The notes below the pieces were generated by a model. The model was not told the origin of the DNA and did not search any database. It worked only from the letters and a program-made list of their open reading frames with translations. The position numbers and the translations under genes were made by a program. Below, piece by piece: positions 1 through 8,361 of a DNA stretch of 43,719 bases (within the stretch, counting starts at the first letter, position 1; the number at the start of each line of letters is the position of its first letter). The DNA comes from Lentisphaerota bacterium (lineage in GTDB: Bacteria > Verrucomicrobiota > Kiritimatiellia > CAIQIC01 > Lenti-01). The stretch covers positions 1 to 43,719 of the forward strand of contig JAAZBB010000002.1 of the NCBI GenBank assembly GCA_012514035.1. Reading direction: 5' to 3'.

Positions 1-110
1 ACCACGCTGGCGCCCCGCTCGGCCAAGGCGCGGCTGATCGCCGCGCCGAGGCGCCGCGCCCCGCCCGTCACCAGGGCCACCTTCCCCGACAGGCTGCCAG
101 AGATGTTCAT
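1..110 (-). CDS. Short-chain dehydrogenase/reductase, N-terminal fragment
   Basis: Only the first 36 or so codons lie in the window; the gene runs off the left edge. The visible N-terminus has the SDR nucleotide-binding signature TGGARRLG (about residues 15-22) after a short beta strand (KVALV), which marks a Rossmann-fold NAD(P)H-dependent oxidoreductase. Arg residues right after the glycine-rich turn suggest NADPH preference, as in pteridine reductase or FabG-like SDRs, but the substrate cannot be told. The start lies 14 bp after the stop of the upstream phenylacetate-CoA ligase-like gene, so the two are probably co-transcribed. No clear ribosome binding site precedes the ATG at 110. Confidence 0.8.
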   Translation of the reverse strand, partial: MNISGSLSGKVALVTGGARRLGAAISRALAERGASV

Positions 111-124
111 CGGGCAAGAGCGAT

Positions 125-1447
125 TCAAACCCGTTTGTCCAGGACCCGCACCGCCTTTCCCTCCGAGCGGGGCGTGGAGCCGGGCTCCACCAGCCGCACC
201 TTGGCATGCACCCCCAGCGCGACCTCCAGCCGGCGTTCGATCTTGTCCTTCATTTCCTGCTGCTTCCACATCTGGTCGAAGAAAATGCCTTCGGTGGCTT
301 CCACCAGCACTTCCAGTTCATCGAGCGCGCCGGCGCGGCTGACGACGATCTGGTAATGCGGGGCCACGCCTTCGATGGCCAGCAGTGCCGCCTCGATCTG
401 CTGCGGATAGACATTCACGCCGCGGATGATGAGCATGTCGTCGCTCCGGGCCGAGACCTTGCTCATGCGCCGGCCGGTCCGCCCGCAGGGGCAGTTGCCG
501 GGCAGGAAGGTGCACAGATCGCGGGTGCGGTAGCGCAGGACCGGGATGCCTTCCTTGGTCAGGGTGGTCAACACCAGTTCGCCGCCGGCCCCGGCGGGAT
601 CCGGGGCGGGCGCGCCCGTGGCCGGCTCGATCAATTCCGGCAGGAAATGGTCTTCCGCAATGTGCATGCCGCGCTGTTCGATGCATTCGCACGACACGCC
701 CGGCCCCATGACTTCGCTCAGCCCGTAATTATCCGTGGCGAAAACGCCCAGTCCTTTCTGCAATGCCTGGCGCATCGGCTCGGTCCAGGCCTCGCCGCCG
801 AACAGTCCGAGGCGCAGGCAGAGGGCATCGCGGGCGCCCATCCGGTCCGCCACCTCCGCCAGGTACAGCCCGTAGGACGGGGTGCAGATCAGGACCGTCG
901 AATGATAATCCTTCATGATCTGGATCTGGCGCTCGCTCTTGCCCGACGACACCGGCAGCACCGCGGCCCCCACCTTTTCGATGCCGTAGTGGTGGCCGAT
1001 TCCGCCGGTAAAGAAACCATAGCCGAAGGCAATCTGGACAATATCGCTGTTCGTGATCCCGGCCGCGGTGTGCAGGCGGGCCATCAATTCCGCCCAGGTC
1101 TCCAAATCCTTCCGGGTATAGCCCACCACCGTGGCCTGCCCGGTGGTTCCGGAAGAGGCGTGGATGCGGACGATCCGCTCCATGGGAACGGCGAACCCCC
1201 GGTAGGGGAAGCAGGACCGCAGATCGTCCTTGGTCGTGAACGGCAGCCGGGACACATCCGCCAGCGTGCGGATATCCGGCGGCCGCACGCCGGCCGCCTC
1301 CATTTTCCGACGGTAGTAGGGCACCTTGTCCCAGGCGGTCTTGACCACCTTTTTCAGCCGCTTCAGTTGCAGGGGCTCGAGTTCCTCCCGCGGGAGACAC
1401 TCGCAGGCCGGATTCCAGATGCGGTTCTCGGGCTTGGTCGCGTTCAT
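125..1447 (-). CDS. paaK: Phenylacetate-CoA ligase family protein (PaaK-like)
   Basis: This is an adenylate-forming enzyme of 440 aa, the usual length for PaaK. The AMP-binding P-loop SSGTTG is at about residues 98-103, and the C-terminal PaaK-type domain ([13 protein letters not shown]) follows. PaaK activates phenylacetate or related aryl acids to the CoA thioester in the cytoplasm, using ATP. In anaerobes of this type, homologues often act on indoleacetate or phenylacetate formed from amino acids; the substrate here is inference. The ATG at 1447 was chosen because an in-frame extension to 1630 would translate the upstream palindrome array and has no similarity to the family. The dehydrogenase fragment follows 14 bp downstream. 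Three phased palindromes lie 113-195 bp upstream and probably control it. Confidence 0.9.
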   Translation of the reverse strand: MNATKPENRIWNPACECLPREELEPLQLKRLKKVVKTAWDKVPYYRRKMEAAGVRPPDIRTLADVSRLPFTTKDDLRSCFPYRGFAVPMERIVRIHASSGTTGQATVVGYTRKDLETWAELMARLHTAAGITNSDIVQIAFGYGFFTGGIGHHYGIEKVGAAVLPVSSGKSERQIQIMKDYHSTVLICTPSYGLYLAEVADRMGARDALCLRLGLFGGEAWTEPMRQALQKGLGVFATDNYGLSEVMGPGVSCECIEQRGMHIAEDHFLPELIEPATGAPAPDPAGAGGELVLTTLTKEGIPVLRYRTRDLCTFLPGNCPCGRTGRRMSKVSARSDDMLIIRGVNVYPQQIEAALLAIEGVAPHYQIVVSRAGALDELEVLVEATEGIFFDQMWKQQEMKDKIERRLEVALGVHAKVRLVEPGSTPRSEGKAVRVLDKRV

Positions 1448-1559
1448 AGACCGGTCACTGTATACCCCGGACCCGCCGCCGTTCAATCCCGAATCCCCTT
1501 TATGGCCGGTTGGGACTGCGGCATCATGCCCGCGCGCCCCAAGGCAAGCCGCGCTTGAA

Positions 1560-1640
1560 TTTTCCACGGTGTGGAAAAAAAGGCCGATTTTTTCCACACA
1601 ATGGAAAAAGTTTTCGGCGTTTTTCCACACAATGGAAAAA
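1560..1640. promoter_or_regulatory. Array of three phased TTTTCCA...TGGAAAA palindromes
   Basis: Three inverted repeats lie in a row: 1560-1578 (8-bp arms TTTTCCAC/GTGGAAAA, 3-bp spacer), 1589-1609 and 1620-1640 (each with arms TTTTTCCA/TGGAAAAA and spacer CACAA). Their centres are 30 and 31 bp apart, close to three helical turns. They sit between the terminator of the upstream hydrolase gene and the start of the paaK-like gene. The even spacing suggests a dimeric regulator binding cooperatively on one face of the helix. The binding protein is unknown. Short intergenic hairpins acting in RNA are the alternative. Confidence 0.6.
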
Positions 1641-1643
1641 AGT

Positions 1644-1684
1644 TTTGCCGGGGCTTTTTCGGCGACGAATCGGGCCCCGGCAAA
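1644..1684 (-). terminator. Rho-independent terminator after the M20 hydrolase gene
   Basis: The 10-bp arms TTTGCCGGGG (1644-1653) and CCCCGGCAAA (1675-1684) are perfect inverted repeats. Read on the minus strand, the stem is followed by a T-run (complement of the A-run at 1636-1641). It begins 19 bp after the stop of the hydrolase gene and would separate that operon from the paaK-like gene. The T-run is shared with the third palindrome of the array. Confidence 0.75.
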
Positions 1685-1703
1685 GGATTTTTCCGGGCTG
1701 GAT

Positions 1704-2921
1704 TTACTTCGGCGCGGGGACGGGGGTCTTCGCGTATTCGATCGCGAAGCTGGCGTAGAAGGCGGCGGCGCGAGTCAGGTGTTCAATCTCAATTTCCTCG
1801 TTGGGGAAATGCGCGAACTTTTCGTGGCCGGGGCCGAAGCCGATCACCGGGATGCCGAACATGCCGCAGATGGAGACGCCGTTGGTGCTGAACACCCAGT
1901 AGGAGACAACGGGATCCTCGTTCAACGCGGCTTTGTAGCCGGCGACGGCGCTGGTCACGTAGGGCGTCGTTTCCTCGATGTGCCAGGTGGGGAAGTATTT
2001 CTTGGTCGGATAGACCAGGCCCGTCCAGCTCGGAACGGCGTACTCCAGCACGCGGACTTCGGCGCCGGCCTTTTTCACGCCGGGCAGGGCCTTGAGTTCG
2101 GCCACGCTGGTTTCCTCGTTCTCGCCCGTGGTCAGGCGGCGGTCGAGGTGGATCGTGCAACTGTCGGCCACAGCGCACAGGCTCGGCGAGGTCGAGCGGA
2201 TGTGGCTGATGGTGACGGTGCCTTTGCCGAGGGGCTGCTTCGGTGGCAGGCTCTCGTTGAGTTTCTCGATGTCCTTGATGATGTCGGCCATTTTGTACAC
2301 GGCGTTGACGCCGCGTTCGGGGGCCGAGCCGTGGCAGGAGACGCCCTTGGTTTCGATCTCGATTTCCATGCGGCCGCGGTGGCCGTGGTAGATTTGCAGG
2401 CTGGTCGGCTCGGTCGAAACAACGACTTCGGGGCGCAGCTTGCCTTCCTTGACGATGTACTGCCAGCACAGGCCGTCGCAATCCTCTTCCTGCACGCTGG
2501 CGACCACCCAGATGGTCAGGTTTTCGGGCACCAGGCCGAGTTCCTTGAGCATGGCGATGCCGCAGATGGAGCTGGCGAGGCCGCCCTTCTGGTCGGTGAC
2601 GCCGCGGCCATAGACCTTGCCATCCTGGATGACGGAGGGATAGGGCTGGCACTTGTTCCACAGGCTGATGTCGCCGATGTCCACGGTGTCGCAGTGGCCG
2701 TCGATGGCGATGACGCGCGGGCCGCTGCCGATGCGGCCGAGCAGGTTGCCCATGCCGTCGATGACGACTTCCTCGTAGCCCATTTCCTTCATGGCGGCGG
2801 CCATGAACTTGACCACCTCGCCCTCCTGGCTGCTCAGGGAGGGGATGCTCGCGATGTCCTTGAGGAAATTTGCGATTTTGCCTTCGCGCTTTTGGGCTTC
2901 TTCGTACAGTTTCGAACTCAT
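1704..2921 (-). CDS. ygeY: M20-family metallohydrolase, YgeY type
   Basis: A 405-aa cytoplasmic M20/M28-clan zinc hydrolase. The metal-site motifs are in order: GHCDT (H76, D78), [10 protein letters not shown] (bridging D110), the catalytic pair in QEED (E145/E146) and a C-terminal [13 protein letters not shown] segment. The whole sequence reads like YgeY, a putative deacetylase/peptidase that E. coli encodes next to the PLP enzyme YgeX in a purine/selenium-related region. Here too the gene follows a PLP enzyme, with a 19-bp gap and a strong ribosome site (TAAGGAG) before the ATG. The substrate is not established; a carbamoyl, acyl or peptide amide of an amino acid would fit. A terminator follows. 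Confidence 0.85.
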   Translation of the reverse strand: MSSKLYEEAQKREGKIANFLKDIASIPSLSSQEGEVVKFMAAAMKEMGYEEVVIDGMGNLLGRIGSGPRVIAIDGHCDTVDIGDISLWNKCQPYPSVIQDGKVYGRGVTDQKGGLASSICGIAMLKELGLVPENLTIWVVASVQEEDCDGLCWQYIVKEGKLRPEVVVSTEPTSLQIYHGHRGRMEIEIETKGVSCHGSAPERGVNAVYKMADIIKDIEKLNESLPPKQPLGKGTVTISHIRSTSPSLCAVADSCTIHLDRRLTTGENEETSVAELKALPGVKKAGAEVRVLEYAVPSWTGLVYPTKKYFPTWHIEETTPYVTSAVAGYKAALNEDPVVSYWVFSTNGVSICGMFGIPVIGFGPGHEKFAHFPNEEIEIEHLTRAAAFYASFAIEYAKTPVPAPK

Positions 2922-2940
2922 TTTCTTTCTCCTTACTTGC

Positions 2941-4419
2941 TTACAGGGATTTCAGCAGGCCGGTGGCGTCGTTGAACTCGTTGATGAGCTGATCCCACTC
3001 GGCGACCTGCTCCGGCGCGAACGTTTCCTGCCAGAACTCCTCGTCCCACATGGCGCGCAGGTCGTCGCTGTCCTTGGCCTGCTGCTCGACCCAGGTGAAG
3101 TACTTGAAGTTGTGGAGGGCCTTCCGCTCGAAGTAGTTCAGCTCGCGGAAGGTGGTCGGATCGCACCCCTGCAGGTAGCGGGCGTAGTGGCGGGCCGCCA
3201 GGTCGGCGTTGTAGGCGCCGTGCTGCTCGGTCATTTCGGCCTGGCGCGATTCATACAGGTCCATGGAGTCCGTCAGCGGCAGGAAGATGACGTCGCGGCC
3301 GTCCATGTCGAAGTAGCGCGCGGCCCAGATGGCGCTGACGAGATTGCAGATGCTCGAGATGCCGGCGGCCGGCAGCTTCGCGATCGTCTCGTCCTTGACG
3401 CCCTGCTTGCGCAGGTAGTCCTGGCCGACGGGCTCGTTGAAGAGGCGCAGGATCTGCATGACCTGCTCGTCGTCCACGGCGGCGATGGCGTCGGTGTTGC
3501 GAATGTTGTGGATCCACGGGATGTGCTTGTCGCCGATGCCTTCGATGCGGTGCGCACCGAAGCCAAACTGGTAGAGCGTCGGGCATTGCTGGGCTTCGCT
3601 GGCAATCACCCGGATGTGCGGGTGTTTCGTGCGCAGGTAGTCGCCGGCCGCGATTGTCCCGGCGGAACCCGTCGCGCTGGCATAGCCGGCCAAACGGCTG
3701 CGGTCGGTCTTGAAGTGGTTGTTGTAGATTTCCTCGATGATGCCGCCGGTCATGTTGTAGTGCCAGATCGAGTTGCCGAACTCGTCGAACTGGTTGAAGA
3801 TGACGATCTTGTCGCCGCGCTCCTTGCGCAGCTTCCAGCACATGTCGTAGATCTCCTTCACGTTCGACTCGGTGCCGGGCGTGGCGATGATCTCGTCGGT
3901 GTTGATGCTCTTGAGCCACTGGAAGCGCTCCTGGCTCATGCCCTCGGGCAGGATGGCGATGGCCGGGCAGGCCAGCAGGGCGCAGTCGAACGCGCCGCCG
4001 CGGCAGTAGTTGCCGGTGGAGGGCCAGACGGCCTTCTGGGTCGTCGGATCGAAGTTGCCGCTGACCAGGCGCGGAACGAGGCAGCCGTAGGCCGCGCCGA
4101 CCTTGTGCGCGCCGGTCGGGAAGTAGCGGCCCATCAGGCCGACGATCCGGGCGTCCACGCCCGTGATTTCCTTCGGGAATTCCACCCAGTTGCCTTCGCC
4201 GAAACCGCCCGTCTTGGGGTCGTTCTTCCACGTGATGCGGAAAAGGTTCAGCGGATCCACCGCCTGGTCGTCGATCTTCTTGAGCTTCTCCACGATCTTC
4301 GCCGGAATCTTCCGGGGGTCCTTCTGCTGGGCGAAGGTGGGCAAAATGATGTTGCGTTCTTTCGCGCGCTGGACGGTCCGAGCGAGCACTTCTTGATTGA
4401 TGGACGAGATGATTTTCAT
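2941..4419 (-). CDS. PLP-dependent enzyme, fold type II (cysteine synthase/threonine synthase superfamily), large form
   Basis: A 492-aa protein. The probable PLP-binding lysine is K106 in PTGAHKVGAAYG, and the asparagine loop that holds the cofactor is STGNYCRGG (about 134-142). A glycine-rich ATGSAGTIAAGDYL segment later resembles the phosphate-binding loop. Family members such as cysteine synthase, threonine dehydratase and diaminopropionate ammonia-lyase are usually 300-400 aa, so this is a long subfamily with an extra C-terminal part rich in aromatic and acidic residues. It is the first gene of a two-gene unit with the YgeY-type hydrolase, recalling E. coli ygeX-ygeY. A beta-elimination or lyase reaction on an amino acid is likely; the substrate is unknown. 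A GAGGAAA ribosome site precedes the ATG. Confidence 0.75.
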   Translation of the reverse strand: MKIISSINQEVLARTVQRAKERNIILPTFAQQKDPRKIPAKIVEKLKKIDDQAVDPLNLFRITWKNDPKTGGFGEGNWVEFPKEITGVDARIVGLMGRYFPTGAHKVGAAYGCLVPRLVSGNFDPTTQKAVWPSTGNYCRGGAFDCALLACPAIAILPEGMSQERFQWLKSINTDEIIATPGTESNVKEIYDMCWKLRKERGDKIVIFNQFDEFGNSIWHYNMTGGIIEEIYNNHFKTDRSRLAGYASATGSAGTIAAGDYLRTKHPHIRVIASEAQQCPTLYQFGFGAHRIEGIGDKHIPWIHNIRNTDAIAAVDDEQVMQILRLFNEPVGQDYLRKQGVKDETIAKLPAAGISSICNLVSAIWAARYFDMDGRDVIFLPLTDSMDLYESRQAEMTEQHGAYNADLAARHYARYLQGCDPTTFRELNYFERKALHNFKYFTWVEQQAKDSDDLRAMWDEEFWQETFAPEQVAEWDQLINEFNDATGLLKSL

Positions 4420-4553
4420 GTTTCGATTTCCTCGAGTGGATTGCAGGAGAACAAACGGGGGCCAGTGTGGCCTGCGGTATTGTCCGAGTCAAATGAAATG
4501 AGGTCTCCGGAAAAAAGCGTTTTAACCGGCCGGGGGAGGCCCGATTCCGGGAG

Positions 4554-5438
4554 CTAGCGCAGCAGCAAAATGCCGAGCACCGTGGCGCCATAGAACGCCA
4601 CGTCCGCCATCAGGGGCAGGTCGGTCAGCAGGATTTGTTCGGGCCGGTCGCCCTTTTCCTGGCGATAGACAATATCCATGTAGCGGAACAGGCCGAAGAC
4701 CACGAAGGGAATGGTCGCCCCCAGCCAGGGCGTGCCGAACTTGGCAATGGTGTCCGGCCAGAGGGTGTAGATCGAATAACAGACCAGCGTGGAAGCGCCC
4801 ATCATCGTGATGAGCATGTCCAGCAACTGCTCGTGATAGCCATCCAGGGCGACGCGGGTCCCCAACCCCTCCAGGTTCACTTTTTCGTGCCGCCGCTTGC
4901 ACAAGCCCAGGAACAACGCCAGCAGCATGGCGCACAGCAACAGCCAGGGGCTGATCACGACATGGATCACCACGGCGCCCGCCAGGGCCCGCAGCACGAA
5001 ACCAAGCGAGATCACTATCACATCCACCAGCGCGATCCGTTTCAACCAGAGGGTATAGACCACCTGCAGGAGCAGATAGCCCCCGACCACCACCAGCAGG
5101 CCGGCATCCAACCGCCACGCCCCGCCCAGCCCCATGGCCAGCAGAACCGCCGCCACGCCGCCGGCGGACGCCGTTCCCACCTCCCCCGCTGCGATGGGGC
5201 GTTGCTTTTTCAGGGGATGCAGCCGGTCCTGCGGCGCATCCCGCAGGTCGTTGAAGATATAGACCGCACTGGAGACCAGGGAAAATGCCAGCGCCGCCAG
5301 GCACACCTTCCACAATTCCCAGGCCGCCAGATTCTGGTTGCGATCGCCCAGGGCGAACACGAACGCGGCGAAGACCACGATGTTTTTCGTCCATTGCTTG
5401 ACCCGCAACAGGCGGGCCAGCGTCAAAACCGGTTTCAT
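4554..5438 (-). CDS. UbiA-family prenyltransferase, decaprenyl-phosphate phosphoribosyltransferase-like
   Basis: A 294-aa polytopic membrane protein. The aspartate-rich motif NDLRDAPQDRLHP followed by KKQRPIAAG (about residues 63-85) is the form seen in 5-phosphoribosyl-1-pyrophosphate:decaprenyl-phosphate transferases (Rv3806c type), not that of quinone-biosynthesis UbiA. A second acidic, His-containing loop (DGYHEQLLD) follows. It should move phosphoribose onto a polyprenyl phosphate, giving a lipid-linked pentose donor for the envelope. The ATG at 5438 overlaps the glycosyltransferase stop by 4 bp (ATGA); a longer in-frame reading to 5552 is only the other frame of that gene. It is the last gene of a four-gene operon. 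Other UbiA activities cannot be excluded. Confidence 0.8.
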   Translation of the reverse strand: MKPVLTLARLLRVKQWTKNIVVFAAFVFALGDRNQNLAAWELWKVCLAALAFSLVSSAVYIFNDLRDAPQDRLHPLKKQRPIAAGEVGTASAGGVAAVLLAMGLGGAWRLDAGLLVVVGGYLLLQVVYTLWLKRIALVDVIVISLGFVLRALAGAVVIHVVISPWLLLCAMLLALFLGLCKRRHEKVNLEGLGTRVALDGYHEQLLDMLITMMGASTLVCYSIYTLWPDTIAKFGTPWLGATIPFVVFGLFRYMDIVYRQEKGDRPEQILLTDLPLMADVAFYGATVLGILLLR

Positions 5439-6223
5439 GCCCCCACCCCCGATCCCGCCGGCCCCGGCGGCAAGGCGGCCACGCTCCGGGGGTGCACGCG
5501 CCGCGGCCGGCGGCGGAATCCACACCGCGCCAGAAGCTTCCAGACCATCCACAACGCCTCATTGATGATGCCGCCGCTCATCTTTGACTGTCCTTCGCGC
5601 CGTTCCTCGAAAATGATCGGGGATTCCACGATCCGGAATCCCAGGTGCCAGGCCGTGTGCGTCATTTCGATCTGAAAGGAATAGCCGTTGGCATGAATCC
5701 CGTCCAGGTTGATCGCCGCCAGCACCTCGCGCCGGAAGCACTTGAATCCGCCCGTGGGATCGGAGAACGGCATGCCCGTGATCAAGCGAACATAAAGCGC
5801 GGCGCCCGAGCTCAGGATCAGCCGGTTCAGCGGCCAGTTGATCACCCGCAGCCCCCCCACATAGCGCGAGCCCAGCACCAGATCGGCGTTCTGCGCCACC
5901 GCGCGCAGTTGGGGCACGGCTTGCGGATCGTGCGAGAAATCGGCATCCATTTCCATGATGAACCGGTAATCCGGCCGTTCCAGGGCCCAGCGGAAGCCGG
6001 CCACATAGGCCCGGCCCAGCCCCTGCTTCTGCTGCCGGTGCAGGACGTGAATGCGGGGGTTTTCCGCCGCCAGCCGTGCGACCAGCTCGCCCGTGCCGTC
6101 GGGGGAATTGTCGTCCACGAAAAGGAGATCCGCCTCCGGACAGGCCGCCAGGACGGCCTTGGCCATGGGCTCCGCGTTTTCTTTCTCGTTGTAGGTCGGA
6201 ATGATGACGAGCGTGTCGCTCAT
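5435..6223 (-). CDS. Family 2 glycosyltransferase, polyprenol monophosphate sugar synthase (DPM1-like)
   Basis: 262 aa. The N-terminal GT2 fold starts with VIIPTYNEKEN, carries the first acidic motif VDDNSPDGT (about 36-44) and the DxD-like MDADFSHDP (about 92-100), and continues with DPTGGFKCFRR, all typical of dolichol/polyprenol-phosphate mannose synthases. It transfers a hexose from a nucleotide sugar to polyprenyl phosphate at the inner face of the cytoplasmic membrane. No C-terminal transmembrane segment is visible, so it is the soluble/peripheral type; the Arg/Pro-rich tail is unconserved. It overlaps both neighbours by 4 bp, which links it to the UbiA protein in making lipid-linked sugars. 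Confidence 0.88.
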   Translation of the reverse strand: MSDTLVIIPTYNEKENAEPMAKAVLAACPEADLLFVDDNSPDGTGELVARLAAENPRIHVLHRQQKQGLGRAYVAGFRWALERPDYRFIMEMDADFSHDPQAVPQLRAVAQNADLVLGSRYVGGLRVINWPLNRLILSSGAALYVRLITGMPFSDPTGGFKCFRREVLAAINLDGIHANGYSFQIEMTHTAWHLGFRIVESPIIFEERREGQSKMSGGIINEALWMVWKLLARCGFRRRPRRVHPRSVAALPPGPAGSGVGA

Positions 6224-7884
6224 GGTAGGGCCATCTTATCGGGACCGGTGGCGGGGAACAATCCCAAATCCATGGAAAGCGCGGTTCTGCCCCCTTGGCG
6301 TCCCAAGGCGGCCTGCGCGGAACCGGCAATGTCCGCCAAGGCGTTGACCCAGGCCGTGGCCTCCTCCAGCCGCTGCCGGCTGGACCGGGTGACCCCGCTG
6401 TTCGGGATCGACTGCGCCAGCCGGGCATAAGCCACCGCATCCTTGGCCACCCGATGACTGCGCGCGAGATCCAGCCACGCCGCCGCCCCCGCGGATCCAT
6501 CCACCGCGGCCGCCCAGGCCGGGGTTTCGGCCGCTTCGCGCTCTTCGGCGGCGGTCTGGGCCAGCTTCTGCAACGCCGCAAGATTGCTCGAGGCCAGCAG
6601 CCAGCCATGCAACACCACATACGCCGGGCGGTCCGAGGGCGACAGTTCGTCCACCCACTCGTCGCCCCCGGCGCTTTCCAGAACGTAGATCGTGGCCGGG
6701 GGAACCGGGACCGGGCGTAAGGTGAACGCGGCCCGGTACCGGGCGTTGTTCACATCCAGTACCCGCTGGATGGCTCGCTCGGCTTCGGCGGGATCCGCCA
6801 CGGGCGCCGCCACCAGCAGGGTCGGCACGCGGAACCCCGCCAGCCCCAGCCGGCGAATCCAGCCCCACGCCAGGCGTCCGCCCAGTTCGCCATCCATCAC
6901 CACCAAGGCCAAGCGGTCGTTCGCGGCCACGTCCAGGACCATGCGCAGGACATGGCGGGCTGTCGGGTCGAGGTCCAGTTGCATCAGGGCCTGCAGGAGC
7001 AGCGCGCGCCTCACCAAGGCGGCCGCGCACGGGGCGCCGCCCAGCAGGCGCGCCAACTCGCCAATGGCAGAGGCCGCCGGCCGGTCTTCGGGCACCCAGT
7101 CAACCCCCGCCGACGTTGCCGTCAACTCCACGCCACGCCCTTGCAGAACTGGAATGTCCACGGTGATGCCCGATGCGGAAAATGCGGCCGGATCACTGGG
7201 GTCCCGGAACCACAGGCGGTCCGGCACACGACGGTCGTCTTCGGCCGCGAACTGCGCGAAGGAGGGCTCCTCTTCCAGCAAGCGCCGCACATTGCCGTCG
7301 TACGCGGCCAATATCTCGGCAATCGCCAGGGGATTGGCCGATAGACAGGCCATCAGAATTCCTTCGCCAAACGCGATGGACAGCCGCTGGCCCGGGTCCA
7401 GGTCCGGTGTGTCCACCCGCCAGACGGACCGGCCGGGAAATTGTTCCATCCGGGTGAAACCGGGAAGGTTGAACAGCGCAAGTTGCCAACGCAGCTTCTG
7501 GCTCTGCCCCCCCAGATGACTGACTGCGATCCAGGCTGGCGGGCCGCCCCGACGACCGGGCAAATAGGCAAGCGTACCCTCGCGACCTGCCAGTTTTTCA
7601 AACCAGTCCCGTGATTCCTCGTCCTCGGCCAGGCCGGATAAATATTCAGGCTCCATCTGCAGCGCCCTCATCGCCACCCGCGCCAGGGGATTGGCCAGCA
7701 GTTCCGCCCACCGGGCTGGCAACGCCAGATGGCGGCCGACCAGGGAGGCTGAACCAGGGATGGGCCGATAAATCGCCATGGGATCATAGGGCACATGCCC
7801 CGCCCACCATACGCCGACGGCAATGGACACCCCCAGCAACGCCAGCGTCAGCAGCCGCTTGGGGCGAAAAAATCGCGCGCCCAT
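6220..7884 (-). CDS. Membrane-anchored protein of unknown function, 554 aa
   Basis: I do not recognise a family with certainty. The N-terminus has basic residues and one hydrophobic segment (about 11-29) ending in WWAGHVPYDPMAIY, so the protein is probably anchored in the inner membrane with a large periplasmic domain. That region is Ala/Leu/Arg-rich with no catalytic signature I can name. The overall pattern (long soluble domain with scattered WLDLARS and LALVVMDGE strands) recalls DUF3352-like proteins of bacterial envelopes, but this is weak. It sits between the DUF1844 gene (4-bp gap) and the GT2 gene (4-bp overlap), so it is expressed with the lipid-linked sugar genes. Confidence 0.7.
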   Translation of the reverse strand: MGARFFRPKRLLTLALLGVSIAVGVWWAGHVPYDPMAIYRPIPGSASLVGRHLALPARWAELLANPLARVAMRALQMEPEYLSGLAEDEESRDWFEKLAGREGTLAYLPGRRGGPPAWIAVSHLGGQSQKLRWQLALFNLPGFTRMEQFPGRSVWRVDTPDLDPGQRLSIAFGEGILMACLSANPLAIAEILAAYDGNVRRLLEEEPSFAQFAAEDDRRVPDRLWFRDPSDPAAFSASGITVDIPVLQGRGVELTATSAGVDWVPEDRPAASAIGELARLLGGAPCAAALVRRALLLQALMQLDLDPTARHVLRMVLDVAANDRLALVVMDGELGGRLAWGWIRRLGLAGFRVPTLLVAAPVADPAEAERAIQRVLDVNNARYRAAFTLRPVPVPPATIYVLESAGGDEWVDELSPSDRPAYVVLHGWLLASSNLAALQKLAQTAAEEREAAETPAWAAAVDGSAGAAAWLDLARSHRVAKDAVAYARLAQSIPNSGVTRSSRQRLEEATAWVNALADIAGSAQAALGRQGGRTALSMDLGLFPATGPDKMALP

Positions 7885-7888
7885 GCGA

Positions 7889-8230
7889 TCAGCCGGCCTG
7901 CCCGGACTGGGAACCGGCCTCGGAGTCGGCCTCCGGCTTCTGGCCGGCCGCAGGCTCGGCTGGTTTTTCGTTCAGGGTTTCAACATAGTTCAGTTTCAGC
8001 TCAGCCAGAATGTTCTGGAGCAGCTTGGTCTCCGCCTCGGTCAGGTTGCCTTTGGTTTTGGCCGCGAGCATGTCCAGCATGTCGATCGTGGTCTGGGCGG
8101 CCGGCAGGTTCTTTTCGATTTTATTCGTCAGCGGATTCAGCGTCTTGCCCAAGTGCTGCATGACGCCCGCCGCCAGGGAAATGACCAGGCCTTGGAAGAG
8201 GTTCTCATTCTGTTGGGTGTCGCTCATCAT
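7889..8230 (-). CDS. DUF1844 family protein
   Basis: 113 aa. The order of features matches DUF1844: an N-terminal FQGLVISLAAGVMQHLG helix, a middle NLPAAQTTIDMLDML helix, then the hallmark KTKGNLTEAETKLLQNIL and ELKLNYVE. A polar Glu/Ala/Gly tail follows. DUF1844 proteins are small, probably cytoplasmic or membrane-associated, of unknown function and frequent in PVC and deltaproteobacterial genomes. Two adjacent ATGs exist at 8230 and 8227. The GAAGGAG ribosome site is 4 nt from the first and 7 nt from the second, so the second may be the real start. First gene of the operon running down to the UbiA protein. Confidence 0.9.
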   Translation of the reverse strand: MMSDTQQNENLFQGLVISLAAGVMQHLGKTLNPLTNKIEKNLPAAQTTIDMLDMLAAKTKGNLTEAETKLLQNILAELKLNYVETLNEKPAEPAAGQKPEADSEAGSQSGQAG

Positions 8231-8314
8231 TCCACTCCTTCAGGAAAAGCCTTCTTCTCATACCCGAAGCCCGGCCCCCGATCAACCTGTTTCCACAGCA
8301 ACCGGACCGGAAAA

Positions 8315-8338
8315 AGGCCGGGGCCACGGCCCCGGCCT
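8315..8338 (-). terminator. Strong rho-independent terminator after the KTSC protein
   Basis: The perfect 11-bp arms AGGCCGGGGCC and GGCCCCGGCCT surround a 2-nt centre, and on the minus strand a T-run follows (complement of A 8311-8315). It lies 24 bp past the stop of the KTSC-domain gene and insulates the DUF1844 operon. Confidence 0.88.
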
Positions 8339-8361
8339 GATGATGCCGCCTGAAATTGAAT

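Noticed and set aside
1560-1640. Reading the three palindromes as terminators of the hydrolase gene
   Set aside because: A much stronger GC stem with T-run already lies at 1644-1684. The palindromes are regularly spaced, have weak AT-rich arms and lie on the promoter side of the paaK-like gene, so operators are likelier.
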